Below, in pieces: positions 1-10,790 of a DNA stretch of 64,000 nucleotides. The stretch's first letter is position 1, and every line of letters begins with the position of its first letter. The stretch spans positions 992,001 to 1,056,000 of the forward strand of contig CALYLX010000150.1 of NCBI GenBank assembly GCA_944990035.1, read 5' to 3'. A program made the translations under genes and the position numbers. The notes beneath the pieces were generated by a model. It was not told the origin of the DNA, did no database searches, and saw nothing but the letters and a program-made list of their open reading frames with translations. The stretch comes from Clitopilus passeckerianus (lineage: Eukaryota; Basidiomycota; Agaricomycetes; Agaricales; Entolomataceae).

Positions 1-143
1 AACTCTCACGGGATGGGCTGTGGGATGATATTGCCTCATTGATCAACCCATGCCTAGCGGCGCTTGCACTTGCAAGGATTTGACGGAGACCTCCATGTCA
101 GCTCAGCACCTTCACGGCCCGGATCAGCTTTAGGAACAGTCAA

Positions 144-1328
144 ATGTCCACAGGCGTTCAACAGGATATCTATCATGCCTGTGTTAAATTCCTGCTTCGC
201 CACAGTGCAGTCCGGGAAGGTCCCAATGCCAACGCCGCCAAGTTCAGCGAGGGGCTCTTCGCTATCAGGCGTCAGGAAGCTACGCTGAATGTTCTAGTCA
301 AAGAACTGGCCGAGAAAGCATCGAAGACCATCATGCGCCCCTCCCCACATACACCCGATCTACTAGACGCCCTCTTGACCTTTACATGGTACCAGAACTG
401 GACCAAACCCCAACTCGACATCATCCAGCCTCTGATCAGGCTAGCACAGAGATCCGGGGACAAGCGGCGAGAAATAGATGCCATTCTATGTTATGCAACA
501 GCACTTTACCTTATGAACAGGTATATTGACGCATCTGCCGAGTTCCAGCGAACGAACCACCAGGAGATCGTCTTCGAGTCCCGCAACACATGTATACATT
601 CAGTCTTTGAGTGTTTATATTCAGCCTTCCATTCCTTTCGATGCCTTGCGTATGAAGGCGCGAAGATTGAACATGTCCTTGATGCCCTTGTCAACCTCCC
701 GATCATGCCCTCCCTGTCTAAAGTGGCGTCCGAGGCCGAGACCATACACCTACAGGCCCTTGACTCCCTCAGCCGTGGTGATCTACACTGTTTAAACCAG
801 AACCTAGCGGAAGCCTACGAGTATTACTCAAAAGCAATAGCTAATCTCGTCGAGTACCGTCAGGAGGCAGCATATTGCAAATCCAAGATGGGACAGACCC
901 TCGGCATGATGGGCAAACTCGACGAAGCTCTCGCCCAGCTCGACGAGGCAATCACGACCCAGGAGGAGTTGGGTATCAATGGAGATCTTATCAACTCCCA
1001 ACTTCTGAAGATTCGATGTCTAAAAGCCATGGATCGATGGGTCGGTGAGCTTCCCGAATTGGTGAATGCGACTCTGAAAAAGGCCAATGCATTCGGAGCC
1101 CCTTTGGCCATAGCCAAAGCGCAGGAAGAGTCGGCCGAGATGTACTTCAGACGCAAAGACTGGTTGTCAGCCCATTTATCCTACGTAGGGGCAATCAAAG
1201 AATGTCAGAAGATGACCAACATCGTTGCCAAGTCTGTGGCTCGGAACTGCCAACATAATCTCGAGCTTGTAAAGGAGAAGGCAGATATACCGGAGTGTGT
1301 GGTCGACTTCTGGAAACCAGATTGGTGA
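144..1328 (+). CDS. TPR-repeat hypothetical protein
   Basis: An uninterrupted 394-codon frame, unusual here because most neighbours are split by introns. The product is almost entirely helical. The region from about residue 225 to 390 has helix-turn-helix spacing of the tetratricopeptide type: an AYEYYSKAIANL helix pair, then GMMGKLDEALAQLDEAI, then MYFRRKDWLSAHLSYVGAI. TPR arrays act as scaffolds for protein-protein contacts, so a role in a complex is the only fair inference; I do not recognise a specific family. No signal peptide or membrane span is seen. The start at 144 is the first ATG that opens the whole frame, but a short upstream exon cannot be excluded because only 143 bases precede it. 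It ends with an aromatic tail (DFWKPDW) and converges on the FOX2-like gene. Confidence 0.75.
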   Translation: MSTGVQQDIYHACVKFLLRHSAVREGPNANAAKFSEGLFAIRRQEATLNVLVKELAEKASKTIMRPSPHTPDLLDALLTFTWYQNWTKPQLDIIQPLIRLAQRSGDKRREIDAILCYATALYLMNRYIDASAEFQRTNHQEIVFESRNTCIHSVFECLYSAFHSFRCLAYEGAKIEHVLDALVNLPIMPSLSKVASEAETIHLQALDSLSRGDLHCLNQNLAEAYEYYSKAIANLVEYRQEAAYCKSKMGQTLGMMGKLDEALAQLDEAITTQEELGINGDLINSQLLKIRCLKAMDRWVGELPELVNATLKKANAFGAPLAIAKAQEESAEMYFRRKDWLSAHLSYVGAIKECQKMTNIVAKSVARNCQHNLELVKEKADIPECVVDFWKPDW

Positions 1329-1681
1329 CAATGTGGGTACTGCCTTGGACCTTAGTCGCCATGATAAATTGACGTCTTCTCCTAAGCGTCACGTCGTCTC
1401 CCTCCCGGATGGCACAACACTACTAAGAATATCGAACCCTTTCAAGGGGGCCAGAGGTCGTACGTACTTGATGCAGGAGCCACTGTATGCGCATTTTGAA
1501 GTGGATGTGCTCTGGACAGTTACTGTCGGATACGTTAAGCAGATTGGTTTCGCCTTACACTAGTTACAGCAACCCTCACGCTTTGAAGCCTTTGAACACA
1601 AGTATTCAACGAAATCTCATTACATCGTAGTCATATCATGAACATATGTAGGATAATAAATTACACAATTCCACTCCTTGT
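1329..1681. other. intergenic region between convergent genes
   Basis: About 350 bases between the stop codons of the TPR gene and the FOX2-like gene, presumably holding both 3' ends. A short frame here shows no recognisable protein. Nothing else stands out. Confidence 0.6.
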
Positions 1682-4341
1682 TTACAGCTTAGCCTTGACG
1701 GATTCCTTGTTGGTGAAGTTCTCAATCAACTGGCCCATTGCCTCTGCGGTCGTTGTGGGATGTGTTGCGCGGTCGTCTAAGATCATTCGTCAATTGACTA
1801 TACTCGGACAGGCGTGTATCGCACGTACCGAATTTAGTGATAATATTCCACTTGGCAAGAACATCTTCAGGGGAGTAAGGCTTGTCAGTGGGGAAACCGT
1901 GCCCGCCTGCACGTTGCCACCTGGTCTGAGCAGCCCATCCGCCGAGAATCTCAAAGAGCTGGCCAGAGACATCCTCGTTGTCTGATCGTACATTGCAATG
2001 AGGGGACTGGAAAGGGGAAAAAAGGATGCATTTGGCGTACCTTTGCTAGTCAAGTAGCCAACAACGGGAGCGATGAAATCAGGCTTGAAAGCATCCACTC
2101 GTTCTTGAGGCCTAAGAGTTGTTGTATGAGTTCGCTGATACGTTTCTGAAGTTAGTTACAACATACCAGATTGTGCTGGTCATGGCAGTTCCGGCAGAAG
2201 GTGCGATGACGTTGGCGAGAATGTTGTACTTCTTGCCCTCAAAAGCGAGGGTACGTGTGAAGCCGGTAATGGCAGCCTTAGCTGTTGAGTACTACAACCA
2301 GAGTTAGATATTTTGTCTACTGAAGCACACGGAGGTACCCACGTTCGCTTGGCCGAAGTTGCCGTCTAAAGGATCGACATTAATTTTGAGAATCGGGGAT
2401 ACAAGCTGACTTACAGATGCCGACTTGCGAGCAGGTTGTCACAATGCGGCCAAACTTCTGCTTGAGGAAGACGGGCCAGACAGCCTTGGCGCACTATACA
2501 CCCTCTGTTAGCAAGAGGAATTACTCCCTGTGCCAATCAATCAATCACCTTGTAAGTGCCCCTATTGACATGATAAGAAAGCAATCCTTGCGAGTGAAGC
2601 TAGTTTGCTCACCTCAAGTGAACGGCAATGACATCATCCCACTCCTTCTCAGTCATAGCCAAGAAGGATTTGTCCCTCAGAATACCAGCATTGGCGATGA
2701 GAATATGTACAGAACCGAACTTCTCAACGGCGAGCTTGACGATAGACTCAGCATCCTCAACAGATCCAACAGCAGCAATAGCTTTGCCTCCAGCTGCAGA
2801 ACGTTAATGCAGTCAGTAAATGGCGCATATGATGACCGTGGTGGAGAGTCTGACCTTTTGTGATTTCCTCGACAACAGTGGTTGCGCCCTTTTCGTTGAC
2901 ATCGTTCACAACGACATTGGCACCGAGCTTGCCGTACATGAGTGCGTAAGCACGGCCGAGACCAGCGCCAGAACCGGTGATGATGACAGTTTGGCCGTCA
3001 AAGCGAACCTCAGGAGATGATTGCTTGTTGGACGGGAGTGTCTTTGAGCGTTGGAGGATACCCTGGAGATAGGGTTAAGAAGGGTCAATCGAGAAGGGTA
3101 AACATTCTTACATCGGCATCAACATCAACCAGAGACTTAGGGCTGTAAAGGTCATTAGTTGCTGTCGGGTAAGATACACGTTAGAACTTACTAGTAAGGC
3201 TTTGAGAAATCTGTAATTTCAGACCATTTTTCTTTGACGGCTGAGGGTGTGAAGGTCTTGTCAGTCTTGAAGACTGCACCATCGCTTCGTTCTGGCCGTA
3301 TCTCAGCAATGAATCCAGCGCCGACTTCAAAGATCTTTCCGGATGCGTCAGGGCCTTCAGGATGGCAAACTGCAAGGACGAAGGGAGCAACATATTCAGG
3401 CTGAAGGAAGGAGTTAGCAATTGCTTCTGCATGTCTGAAACCAGCCGTACGCTAAGGTTGTCAAGCATCTCCTGAGGCATCATCGTTGCGGTCATAGCAG
3501 AAGCAGCCATCTACAGAGTGGAGAATTAGAATGATAGCCCAGATGCATTCTCAGGTGTCCACGTACAGGTGCAATAGCAGTTGCCTTGATGTTGTATTTT
3601 GCGCCCTCGAAGGCAAGGGTTTTCGTGAATGCGATGAGACCACTCTTAGCAGCACTATAGTTGGTCTGACCGAAATTACCTTTGACATGGAATGAGCAAT
3701 CCAGGCGAAGCGATCAGGAAAGCAAATACAGAACATACCGTAGAGACCTGCAGCGCTGGTGGTATTGATCACACGGCCGAATTTCTGCTTGCGGAAGTGG
3801 GGCCAAGCAGCTTTTGTGCATGCAAAGGCACCCTTAAGGTGGACTTCCATGATCTGGTCCCATTCCTTGTCGGACATGTTCTTGAATCTATTCTCCATTA
3901 ATACACGACATTTCCGTCTGACTGTATAGAGCTTACCCCTTGTCCCTCAAGATGCCAGCATTGTTGATCAGGACGGTAACATTTCCAAAGGCATCGAGTG
4001 CGCTCTTGATCACGGCTGCACCGTCTGTAACAGACGAGGTGTTTGCTACAGCCTTTCCACCAGCTGTACGTCATTGCGAGCTCAGTTCAGCAGTCTGCTT
4101 GGGCATCAGAACTGACGGACCTTTCTTAATCTCGTCAACGACCTTTTGTGCTGCCTCGCCATTGAAGTCGTTGACAACAACATTAGCCCCTCTTGAGGCA
4201 AAGAGGAGGGAATATCTGTCAGGTTGAAGTGCCGTTAGATCCTGTACTCTAATATTCATCCTTACAACTATCTTACGTTCGTCCCAATCCTCCACCGGCA
4301 CCAGTAACGACGACGGTGTGTCCTTTGTATGATAGAGTCAT
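1682..4341 (-). CDS. Peroxisomal tandem-SDR (3R)-hydroxyacyl-CoA dehydrogenase, FOX2-like
   Basis: A multi-exon gene encoding two consecutive short-chain dehydrogenase domains, the N-terminal part of the fungal multifunctional beta-oxidation enzyme. Domain 1 begins [20 protein letters not shown] (Gly-rich NAD site) and continues with [11 protein letters not shown], the [12 protein letters not shown] motif and [20 protein letters not shown], giving the Ser-Tyr-Lys catalytic set. Domain 2 repeats the pattern: [46 protein letters not shown] and NFGQANYSTAKAA. In the family these domains oxidise (3R)-hydroxyacyl-CoA with NAD+ in peroxisomes. The protein ends SVKAKL; AKL fits the peroxisomal targeting signal 1. 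Yeast and many fungal Fox2 proteins carry a further MaoC-type hydratase-2 domain. Here the stop falls directly after the second SDR, at roughly 600 residues, so that activity is absent from this protein. The start at 4341 is chosen because it opens immediately before the nucleotide-binding strand. Some internal splice sites are approximate. Confidence 0.88.
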
Positions 4342-5326
4342 GATAGTGGTAGCGATTCAAGAGAGTCTGCAATTCGAATTCAACGCCTTGGCTTCAAGGG
4401 ATTGGGCCAATATAGCCTGCTGCACCGGGACATGTGATAGTTTCCCTTTATCACCCGGTTTAGACGCTGACATAATGGCTCTTAGTCGGAACTTGGGAAC
4501 GGAACTCGCGATGCGTCCGATGCGGCCTTGCAGTGTGATTGCTGAAAAAAGCAACCGGTTGTAACAGAGCAGATGCTACTGCCAGATTTCCCCCTCGAAC
4601 TTCTTAAATATGGGCCCAACGAGTGAACAGCAATAAATACGATTCTTTGATTGACAGGCCTTCAGCGCCCAGCGCAGCAGCTATATGTACAGGTGGAGCA
4701 TGTAGGTCAAAGTCAGAACACAACTATAGACCAGAGAATGCAAAGCAAAGATGTAATGATCGGAGGTAACTCCAGTACGTGTGCAACTGGGGGCTTCAAA
4801 ATTTGGCTTTTGTAGCAAAACGAAGACGGGGAAAAGCAACTGGAATGGGGAAATGACGAGAGGGAATAGTGACAGTGATAGAAATGCTTAATGAAGAATA
4901 AATAAAATAGATCGAGATAGGAAGGAAAGAAGGATCGTGGAGTGTGGGCATACAGACATGATAGTTCGTAACGGGTAACATGATTGTATCATACAGAGAC
5001 AGAGTGTCTATGTTGTTATGATAGAGATGAGAGAGAAAAGGGAATAAATGCAGGAGAGCGTGGTGGATGTGGAAGCGTGAAATGAAAGCTTCACAACAAT
5101 ATATTAACGATAGCAGTGGGTAAAAGCGATAGAAGCCAGGCTTGAATGCGGGAAAGAACATTGACGAGATGGAAACAGGGCCAAAAACACAAGAGGCAGA
5201 GATCATAGTAAAACAGAGATAGTTGGGACATCGAAATTCAAGTGGTGTTGGTGATGTGGCGACATGGTCATGCAGCAATGATACACGGAAAGACATAGTC
5301 TTGAATGAGGATATGAATGGTGACGT
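4342..5326. other. intergenic region upstream of FOX2-like gene and downstream of cyclin
   Basis: Nearly 1 kb holding the presumed promoter of the FOX2-like gene and the 3' end of the cyclin gene, both transcribed leftwards. A 166-codon open frame on the minus strand (4796-5296) lies in the cyclin 3' flank and has hydrophobic, compositionally odd content with no family resemblance. I treat it as chance. Confidence 0.5.
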
Positions 5327-7163
5327 CTATTGCTCGAGGGCCATTCGTTCTGAAGATGGGATTTCGCCCGCGACGCAAGCCTGTGCCCAGCTCACTGCGA
5401 AGCTTGATGCCTTCAGGAACTTCTTGTGGGCGTACTTCTTGCAGACGTAGAGGCGAGAGAAGCCGCTTTCCGCGAGCTTCTCGACGAGCATTTGGTGTCC
5501 GGGGACGAGCTGCTCCTCGGTGTATCCAGAATAGAAGACGAATGCGTCCGTCTAAAAATGGTTGGTAAGTCACATGATCAATTCGAACTTAGGGGCGACA
5601 TGAGGAAAAAGCATGGACTCTGGGAAATCCAAACCACCGCCTGCAGGGAATATTAAAGAAACGTTGGACTCACCCAGTCACCACCCAACATCTTCCTTGC
5701 AGTGTACATTCCAACCGCAGCCACGAGACTGGGCTTCACCCTCAAGAACCGATAATCAAGCAAGGTAACTTCGGTCAAGAACTTGCTGAGAGTACGGGTA
5801 TGGATATCATAGTCGTCGGCCTTGCTGATCTTGCGCATCCAGCTGTAGGGCGAGCAGTAGTGGGAGATGGAGAAATCGAGAGTTTGGAGCATGATCTTCT
5901 CTCCCTTCAGGATTTCATCCTTGGTGTAGCCGTTTTCGGTCATGTACACGAACTCGTCGACGGATGGGGCAAGGATCTCTTCGTACTTGGCGGCGATAAA
6001 CATAGCAGTCACTCCGACGAGCTGAAGCTTTACTAGGGACACCACACGCTTGCTGAGGAAACGATCAACGACGTTGATAGCTATCCACAAGGTCTCGGGC
6101 CACATATGGTATCGCAAATGGACTTGCAACAACCAGTCAACTAAGGTCTGGCGCATTGCCCAGGTAATCTCGTGCTGGTTTTCCATATAATCTGCACTAG
6201 GCATCATCTCCTCCTAAAAGGGAATAAGGTCAGATGCTATCTTGACAGGTGGAATAGTGCAGTCAACGAACCTCCAAATCTTGCATATACTCAAAGATCT
6301 CGTCAGCGTACTCAGACACCATAGTCTGATCGAATACATCGACCGGATCTTCGAAAGTTTCTTGGATCGCCTCGACTTCTTTCCTGTATCGTTGGCGATG
6401 CCTGGTGGAGCAGTCGGGCCAAATACGCTGGATTTTTGCAGGAGGTTCGTCATCTTCCTCCTCTTGATGTTGTGGTTCGTCGGCACTAATGAGTGCGTCG
6501 TCTATAATATGGCGAACATTGACGTTGGGTTCGGTCACTGTGGCGGGCAGATCTTCCTCGATATCCATTTGATTGTGTGCATCGTTGGCTGGGGTCGCAA
6601 TGACTTCTTGAGAGACGGCGGTGGGAACAGGTATGCGCGTTATCCGTTTGGTGGCGGTTGTCGTAATTCGAGCCCGGACTGTTGGTGCACGGGCATTGAT
6701 GTGGTTGGCAATAGGAGGCGCAGCCTGACTACGACCAGGGCCCAAGGGGACACGTTGAGTAAGGCTATTGGAGTCTGAGCGACCGCGCTTCAGACTACCA
6801 GGGGGCTTCAAGTCTTTGAGGTTCGATGTTGGTTTGATACCCGTGTCCTGTAGTCAGAAGGTTGCGTCAGCCACCAGCAATGTCAAGCCCCTAAACAATA
6901 CGTACGTTTCTGTTCACGTTGGCTTGTACTTCTCCAAGCGCTTGTCTTGTTGTGATCGTTGTCTTCGTATTGCTGACATCTTTTGCTGTGAAGCGTGCTG
7001 TGGCCGCATTTGATGTTGAGCGAAAGTGTCGACTGATAGCGTTTTCGTCGCCTTTGATACGTTGGGCTAGAGTCCGTCGTTGAGGAAGCTAATAGGAGAG
7101 GGTTGTCAGCTTATTGTAACATATATAGGATAAAGTACGTACTCGGCCATGGTTAGTTGCCAT
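5327..7163 (-). CDS. B-type mitotic cyclin
   Basis: A split gene for a B-type cyclin, the regulatory subunit that activates the Cdk1 kinase for mitotic entry and is destroyed by APC/C. Exon 1 encodes only MATNHGR. Exon 2 (about 6915-7092) carries LAQRIKGDENA and a textbook destruction box, RQALGEVQAN (R-x-x-L-x-x-x-x-N). The next part (about 6263-6811) is basic, Ser/Pro-rich and then acidic. It ends in EVEAIQETFEDPVDVFDQTMVSEYADEIFEYMQDLE, the lead-in to the cyclin fold. The cyclin N domain follows: ITWAMRQTLVDWLLQVH, the MRAxLVDWLxxVH signature, then ETLWIAINVVDRFLS and QLVGVTAMFIAAKYEE. The C domain ends in the exon 5327-5550 with LYVCKKYAHKKFLKASSFAV. The start at 7163 is the first ATG that splices in frame to the destruction-box exon. 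Resemblance is to Clb/Cdc13-type cyclins. Confidence 0.93.
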
Positions 7164-7596
7164 GTTCAATGTTGTTTGAAAAGAATAAGCAGAAATTGCT
7201 GGAATGAAAAGCTTCTAAGAATGAAATGGCTTAAAGCCTGGCTTGAAATGGGCGACTGCGAGGAGAAATTGAGAGAAATTGAGGTAGTGGATGTTCAAGC
7301 CACTCGTCAGCCTCGCCAGACGATGTCAGAACTGCCAGAAGCTTTTGGTTCAACTCGACACGTGAAGGACAAACAAACGCGCAAACAACACGGTCGCGTC
7401 GCGTCACAGTAACTGTGACCGGCAGGGTCTTTATAGGTCCATCAGGGACGAAAACTCCAAGAATGACGACGATTTGACGACAATAAATCATGCAGATTTT
7501 ACAGAAGGTACGGAATATAAGTTGGAAGAATCAGAGCTGGAAGATATAGATGCTTATGAATTTATCTACAATATAATCTATGTTCATTTCCCGACT
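7164..7596. other. intergenic region, cyclin promoter and FHA gene 3' flank
   Basis: About 430 bases between two leftward genes. It should contain the cyclin promoter and the FHA/G-patch gene terminator. I see no coding region or clear motif. Confidence 0.5.
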
Positions 7597-8796
7597 TCAT
7601 TCAGCATTATCCCATCGCCTACGCTTCGCTTGTTCTTTCCAATCAGAACCTGAGGTTGTAACCGTTGTATCAGATGCTCTTTTCATACCTAGCCCTGCTC
7701 GGTGCGTTGTCGCGGTAACTTCGAGAGGGACGACGAGACCAATTCGGCCATCCCCTTCAGTGGCGTCCACCCCAAGGGCGCTCCCTGGTGCCCAGCCTTG
7801 CTTGAGTAACAGTTTGTGTCCTATATTTGACGTTGGGACGGGTGTTGGAGGCACAGAAACGGGCTCCCGCTCGGGGCTTCGTGGTCGAGAACAAGGTTCC
7901 GATCTCGAGGCCGGAGCCACCAAAATTCCAGGAGCATCAGACGAAGAGGATGGCATCAGTGCTCTACGACGTGCGGAACGATCGATGTATTGTTGAGTGC
8001 TTGGGGGAGTGGAGCCAGGCCGCGCAGAAGACTTCAAATCATGCTGGCTCAAGAGGCTCTGCTTTAGAAGCGTTAGAGCCTTCTTGGGGTCTGTCGATGT
8101 TTTGGGAGTATATGTAGAGGATGAATTGGTTACGGACACGCTTGATGAACCCTGGGATCCGGATTTAGAGACGGGAAACAGCGGAATCTCGTACTTGCCG
8201 CTGGACGAACAATTCTCGCAGGGCAATTGATCGTCGTGCATGTGAATGAGAAACGAGGTTCCTCCGATTGTAAGCTTGTCCATGTGCTTCAGCTTCCGTG
8301 GAAGGCTGGCTTGCCGCGAAGCTGATAGTCGAACGCCAGGTTCATTCTCTGCCCCGGGTGTGGCCTCCGATTGCAAGAAGGTGCCATGCATCGAACCCAT
8401 GTCAACTATGTTCCACTCCTGTCGACTTGCATCCCAGTAGGCAGTGGCGTGAAGTTTGGAGACAGCCATCTCTTTCAGTCGAATTTTGGGTGTAGTACTC
8501 CCGGCTGGTGCAACATCACGGCCGAATTGAACTTCGGAGTGGCCATCCAAGAGCCCTAGCTTGTGCTTCGGCGACAAAATGGATGTCTCAAGCACGATCA
8601 AGCGAAAGGTGGGTTGATTGGGTCTCAGATTCCCAGAGGCAGATGGTATACACGTCGCATCAGCGATGTCCTGCGTGGCTGGTGGAGAGTCGTTCGGCCA
8701 TTCATAGGCAGGATCGTGATAAGCGTACAGTTGTACGTCTTTCGTGAGCAAGGCATCGTTTGCGGATTCCCGGATTTCACCTTCCTCTAAGCTCAT
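7597..8796 (-). CDS. FHA and G-patch domain protein
   Basis: A single uninterrupted 399-codon frame. Residues about 65-185 form a forkhead-associated domain: FRLIVLETS, then VQFGRD (the Gly-Arg that meets phosphothreonine), KEMAVSKLHATAYWD (Ser and His of the S-x-x-H motif) and IVDMGSMHGTFL (the N/H-G-T/S strand). A Ser-rich stretch and a helix (KKALTLLKQSLLSQHD) follow. Residues about 325-375 resemble a G-patch: IGHKLLLKQGWAPGSALGVDATEGDGRIGLVVPLEV, then HRAGLGMKR. G-patch segments usually activate DEAH-box RNA helicases. The FHA plus G-patch order resembles metazoan AGGF1, so a nuclear role in RNA processing is a reasonable inference. The C-terminus is basic (KEQAKRRRWDNAE), possibly a nuclear signal. 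It diverges from the XLF gene across about 385 bases. Confidence 0.85.
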   Translation of the reverse strand: MSLEEGEIRESANDALLTKDVQLYAYHDPAYEWPNDSPPATQDIADATCIPSASGNLRPNQPTFRLIVLETSILSPKHKLGLLDGHSEVQFGRDVAPAGSTTPKIRLKEMAVSKLHATAYWDASRQEWNIVDMGSMHGTFLQSEATPGAENEPGVRLSASRQASLPRKLKHMDKLTIGGTSFLIHMHDDQLPCENCSSSGKYEIPLFPVSKSGSQGSSSVSVTNSSSTYTPKTSTDPKKALTLLKQSLLSQHDLKSSARPGSTPPSTQQYIDRSARRRALMPSSSSDAPGILVAPASRSEPCSRPRSPEREPVSVPPTPVPTSNIGHKLLLKQGWAPGSALGVDATEGDGRIGLVVPLEVTATTHRAGLGMKRASDTTVTTSGSDWKEQAKRRRWDNAE

Positions 8797-9180
8797 CCTC
8801 GTTTCCCGCTACACTGCCCGTTATCATACGCTAATAATGAAAACAAAAGCTAGCTTGTAGTTGTTCACGCCAGCATATGAGTGAGATAGTGGTAGTGTAA
8901 TTGTGAGTGTGAGAAGGAAAGAGGCAGTGCTGCCGCTGTCCCAGGAGCGTCGCGTGGCCTCACAACCCTCTTGCAAACAATAACAGCGACCACACACCTT
9001 TTATACAGCTAGCCTACTCAGATTTCCCCTGTATCTTTCTAACATACTCCTGCTCTGAAGTCTTTACTATCTACTTGGTTCAAGTGGCCACTTCGAACCC
9101 ATTGATAGTCTCAACGTTCTTGGTTCTGCTTCTTCGGGCTTCGATCACACCAAGTCCTTTATCGATCCTCTTCGGCCGTA
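8797..9180. promoter_or_regulatory. divergent promoter region between FHA/G-patch and XLF genes
   Basis: The 384 bases separating two divergently transcribed start codons must carry both promoters. I see no certain TATA box or other defined site, so only the arrangement supports this call. Confidence 0.5.
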
Positions 9181-10790
9181 ATGGAACAATTTACTGAGGT
9201 CTATCACACTGCGCTTTGAATAGACTGCGGTCTTCTAATCGATCGTTAGGAACATGCAAACCAACTCTTAAGCAAAGAATGGCTTGTGAAAACCGATAAT
9301 CAAACCTCTACCGCTTATCTCTTCGTTCGTAGCGCTTTCCTTGACATCTCTTGGGAATCTTCAATTCAATTGGCTCGGTAGAAATACTGCTTCTCACCTG
9401 TTGACCTGTCTTGTTGTGTCCTCCTGACTGATACGAGGTCAGCATGGGCGGAAGGTATTCTCTTTCTTACCCAATGATTGCCCCTATATTAACGGATCCA
9501 CATGCAATAGTTTTGACAAGCGGCCAATTTGCACGTCGGTGGCGTGATTGCAATCGTGCATCAGCTCCACTTTATCACGCAGAACGAGAAGAGGAAGACG
9601 AATGGAGAGAAACAACACTTGAACAACTCTCAAGCGCCCATACACTTGGGGGGATCACGGACTTCTCTTCTGAAGTCACGACCACAACCTATTCCGTAAG
9701 TGAAGCAGCACATGAGAGCCCTAGTCACTTACGCTGGGTCGATTCTCCTAAATTCATAGGATCTCGCCTTCACGCTGGAAAGTAGCAACTTCAAATGGAG
9801 ATGGGAAACCTGCTTTCTCGGACATAAGACTTCAGCTGAGGTCATATCCAAGCACCTGATATATCCCCTGATCAGTACCGCACATCTGGCATTCTCTTCA
9901 TCGGACGCAGTTGGTGAGCTGCCTGACCAAGAGGTTGAGAAGGTCAGTTAACACCATCCCTTCTGTCAGTATTCAAGAACCTTACGATACCCGTCAACAA
10001 AGGCCCTTGATAAAATTGGACGAAGTGCAAGAAGAGCGGTTGACACCCATATCAAGAATGCGCTTTCTAAACCGCGCCTCGCCACAGCTCTTCGTCGCAT
10101 GACTGCTACCTTTAACTTTGTTCCTGAACTTCGTGAGTCCATGATTACGCCATTCATACTTTATCTACTTCCTTTACCACCCCTTATGGTCATTCTTCCC
10201 AGCTCCCGTGATTTCAGCTGTCGAAAAATCGGACGTGCAGGCTCAGAGCCGGGTCGCCGTTGCCGTAGCACATCATGAACCCCCGGCGACAGTTCGTGCA
10301 ATTTCGCCGCAACCTCGGGTAAGCAACAACGTTCATTAGTGAAATCGTTGGTCCAACGTCAAGATCTGATCAGAAGGAGAAGGATCCCTCTCCAATCGAA
10401 CAGCGCAGTCCTACGAAAAAGACCCTTCTAAGACCACCCCCTGACGCCGATTCTTCTACAGAATCGGAAGAAGACGACACCACGTCTCTGCAAAAGGACT
10501 ATGTCATGGCCAGCCCTCCGCATACAACTCAACCTGGGGAAATAAACATCGCCGAAGAAACGCATGCATCGCCACCCCCAGCTGCCCCACTGGTATCTGG
10601 ATCAGATTCAAATTCTTCCCCTCCTAGGCCGACTAAGAAGTTAAAAAAGCAGCCGGTCTCGTCGAACTCCGATGACGACAGCGAAGAGGAGCGGAAACGA
10701 CAAATCGCCCAGATTACAGGCGGCTCCGCTCCTTCAGGGATTCGAAGAGGAACTAAGCAGCCTATCAAACGGGGTGGCAAGCGGTTCTAA
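9181..10790 (+). CDS. XLF/Nej1-like non-homologous end-joining factor
   Basis: A split gene for an XRCC4-like factor, which with XRCC4/Lif1 and DNA ligase IV bridges broken DNA ends. Exon 1 encodes MEQFTE (9181-9198). The next gives EHANQLLSKEWLVKTDNQ and STAYLFVRSAFLD, the start of the XLF head fold. Then come LTDPHAIVLTSGQFARRWRD, TTTTYSDLAFTLESSNFKWRWETCFLG (the FxWxFHC-like strand) and SAEVISKHLIYPLI, matching the order of the XLF head, followed by a coiled-coil-like stretch. The rest is Ser/Pro-rich, acidic and disordered. The extreme C-terminus is basic, RRGTKQPIKRGGKRF, positioned like the Ku-binding tail of XLF. The joins between 9340 and 9445 are uncertain. The start is the first ATG that splices into the family's N-terminal motif. 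Confidence 0.82.

Noticed and set aside
4796..5296. 166-codon minus-strand open frame
   Set aside because: It lies in the 3' flank of the cyclin gene, is rich in Ser, Leu, Phe and Tyr as expected for translated A/T-rich UTR, and matches no family.
6242..6778. 178-codon plus-strand open frame
   Set aside because: Antisense shadow of the cyclin exon that carries clear cyclin lead-in sequence.
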